Assembly: GCA_023409995.1 (NCBI GenBank)
Contig: JAEYQN010000020.1
Coordinates: 1-13,208 of the forward strand
Source: Cyanobacteria bacterium OH_CBB_238
GTDB taxonomy: Bacteria; Cyanobacteriota; Vampirovibrionia; Gastranaerophilales; Gastranaerophilaceae
Reading direction: 5' to 3'
DNA length: 13,208 bases
Made by a program: the position numbers and the translations under genes
Part shown: piece by piece, positions 12,149 through 13,208 of the stretch
Position numbering within the stretch: the first letter of the stretch is position 1
How the letters are laid out: every line of letters starts with the position of its first letter
The notes under the pieces: generated by a model
Database searches by the model: none
Told to the model about the DNA's origin: nothing
What the model saw: only the letters and a program-made list of their open reading frames with translations

Positions 12149-13208
12149 CTATATAATTATGCCACTCAGCGCTTTAATACCACACGGTTTGTAATTAGAT
12201 AGAGCTTGGCTAAGTGCATCACATTGGTCATCGTGTTTTGCATTTGGGAAGCGTAAAAGTTCTTGCTCAAAGTCTAACCACCAATCTGGATTGTCATCAG
12301 GAAACATACAATTTCCATTTTCAATTAAGTGAGTAATATTTCTAAGTCGAGTTTGTTTATCGTATTCAGGTAATATTTTTTCAAGATAAAGCCCTTTTTC
12401 TTTTAAATATTGAATGACTTGTGTTCCTGATGCTTTATCCTCCATCATAACTGTTACGGAGTGCTCATATTTTTCTTTTGCATAGTTATATAGTTCCTGA
12501 ACTTTTTTAACTAGTTCTGGAAATTCAAGTTTTGCTCTATAGCAGTCTATCAAATAAAATTCTTTATCATCTGTAATAAAAAAGGTCAAACAAACAGAAT
12601 AATCGTTTAATTCATTGATTTTACTTGCACTATCCCAAGATTGAATTATTTGTCCCTTTATTTTTCGATTTTTAATATTTGGGATTAATTCCAGTTTATT
12701 ATAGAATTTAAACCATTTCTTCTTGATAAATCCGCCCTCCAACGGTGCAGGATTTTGTTGATATTGCCCGGCAAAAGCATATTCTCCCATTTGATTTTTT
12801 GCATATAAAAGCTTATCTAAACTTTCGCGTTCAGGATGAAGAGCTTCACCTTTTTTTCTTATAATAACTCCTTTTTCTAATTGCCATTCTTCATCTTTTT
12901 CAGCTATTGCAGGTAAACTTATATGTTTAAAAGAATCATCCGTATTAAGCAAATATCCCGTAAAATCTTCATCATGTAATCTTTGCATAATAACTACAAT
13001 TTTACCGTTATTTTTGTCATTCAATCTTGAATATAAAGTGCTTCCATACCAGTCGTTTGTTTTTGTTCTAATTAAATCCGAATTGGCATCACTAGGCTTT
13101 ATTGGATCATCGATAATTAGATAATCTCCGCCACGACCTGTTAATGTGCCATTTACTGATGTTGAAAATCTGCCGCCTCCTCGTGTTGTTTCAAAGTCAG
13201 AGGTAGCT
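12149..13208 (-). CDS. Phage terminase large subunit, 5' end outside window
   Basis: The frame runs open to the right edge, so the N-terminus with Walker A is missing. The visible part starts with FETTRGGGRFSTSVNGTLTGR, then Walker B YLIIDDP (about 13103-13126), SRLND and VIMQRLHDEDFTGYLL, a typical terminase ATPase end. The C-terminal RNase H-like nuclease has metal-binding acidic residues in SWDSASK (codon 12632-12634), MMEDKASG (about 12437) and KHDDQCDAL near the end. This motor packages phage DNA into the prohead and cuts it at the portal. The TTG at 13024 is not a true start, since upstream residues continue the conserved sequence. About 350 residues are seen of the usual 450-550. No portal or capsid gene follows on the minus strand, which suggests a remnant or a rearranged prophage. 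Confidence 0.93.
   Translation of the reverse strand, partial: ATSDFETTRGGGRFSTSVNGTLTGRGGDYLIIDDPIKPSDANSDLIRTKTNDWYGSTLYSRLNDKNNGKIVVIMQRLHDEDFTGYLLNTDDSFKHISLPAIAEKDEEWQLEKGVIIRKKGEALHPERESLDKLLYAKNQMGEYAFAGQYQQNPAPLEGGFIKKKWFKFYNKLELIPNIKNRKIKGQIIQSWDSASKINELNDYSVCLTFFITDDKEFYLIDCYRAKLEFPELVKKVQELYNYAKEKYEHSVTVMMEDKASGTQVIQYLKEKGLYLEKILPEYDKQTRLRNITHLIENGNCMFPDDNPDWWLDFEQELLRFPNAKHDDQCDALSQALSNYKPCGIKALSGIII

Noticed and set aside
1..13208. CRISPR array, tRNA genes, insertion sequences with transposase
   Set aside because: No regularly spaced repeats, no second tRNA-like fold and no transposase motifs were seen; the only recombinase is the serine enzyme.

Overview
This is an AT-rich bacterial window of 13.2 kb. 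The best taxonomic clue is a complete one-piece tmRNA gene whose tag reads ANNVIEGNFAPRAHALAA. It starts with the ANN(V/I) pattern usual in cyanobacterial tags. Together with the low GC content, a GH57 alpha-glucan enzyme and no photosynthesis genes, this suggests a non-photosynthetic relative of Cyanobacteria (Vampirovibrionia/Melainabacteria, for example gut Gastranaerophilales). That assignment is inference.

Left part (1-4652) looks like ordinary chromosome: a probable HExxH metalloprotease (5' end possibly outside the window), a 53-aa orphan protein, a nitroreductase, a secreted von Willebrand factor A (VWA) protein, a GH57 alpha-glucan branching-type enzyme and ssrA (tmRNA). Two clear bidirectional hairpin terminators separate these units.

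Middle part (4653-8194) begins at the 3' end of ssrA, a classic integration site. It holds a 269-bp non-coding scar with a 15-bp direct repeat and a possible truncated reading frame, then a divergent module. On the minus strand is a 184-aa protein with an FFKHAD motif. On the plus strand is a tightly coupled pair: a PD-(D/E)xK nuclease-like protein (Cap4/DUF4297-like N-terminus) and an SMC/ABC-type ATPase with a long coiled coil. The pair looks like a two-gene anti-phage system related to the Lamassu or ABC-3C groups, but no described subtype can be assigned by eye. A terminator-like hairpin sits just ahead of the nuclease start.

Right part (8219-13208) is entirely on the minus strand and is of mobile-element character. 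In transcription order it carries a phage terminase large subunit cut by the window edge, a short gap with tiny frames, a dGTPase-type HD phosphohydrolase, a 36-aa CxxC microprotein, a DUF2924 protein and a large serine recombinase that overlaps it by 4 bp. A 35-bp near-identical direct repeat (31/35) lies after the terminase and again ahead of the DUF2924 gene, each copy followed by a GAGGT ribosome binding site and an ATG. It brackets the dGTPase cassette.

Read as a whole, 4653-13208 is an integrated island next to ssrA. It combines integration functions (serine recombinase, phage packaging relic) with two candidate defence functions: nuclease plus SMC-ATPase, and nucleotide-depleting dGTPase. 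The joint defensive role is inferred from family and context, not shown by the sequence alone.
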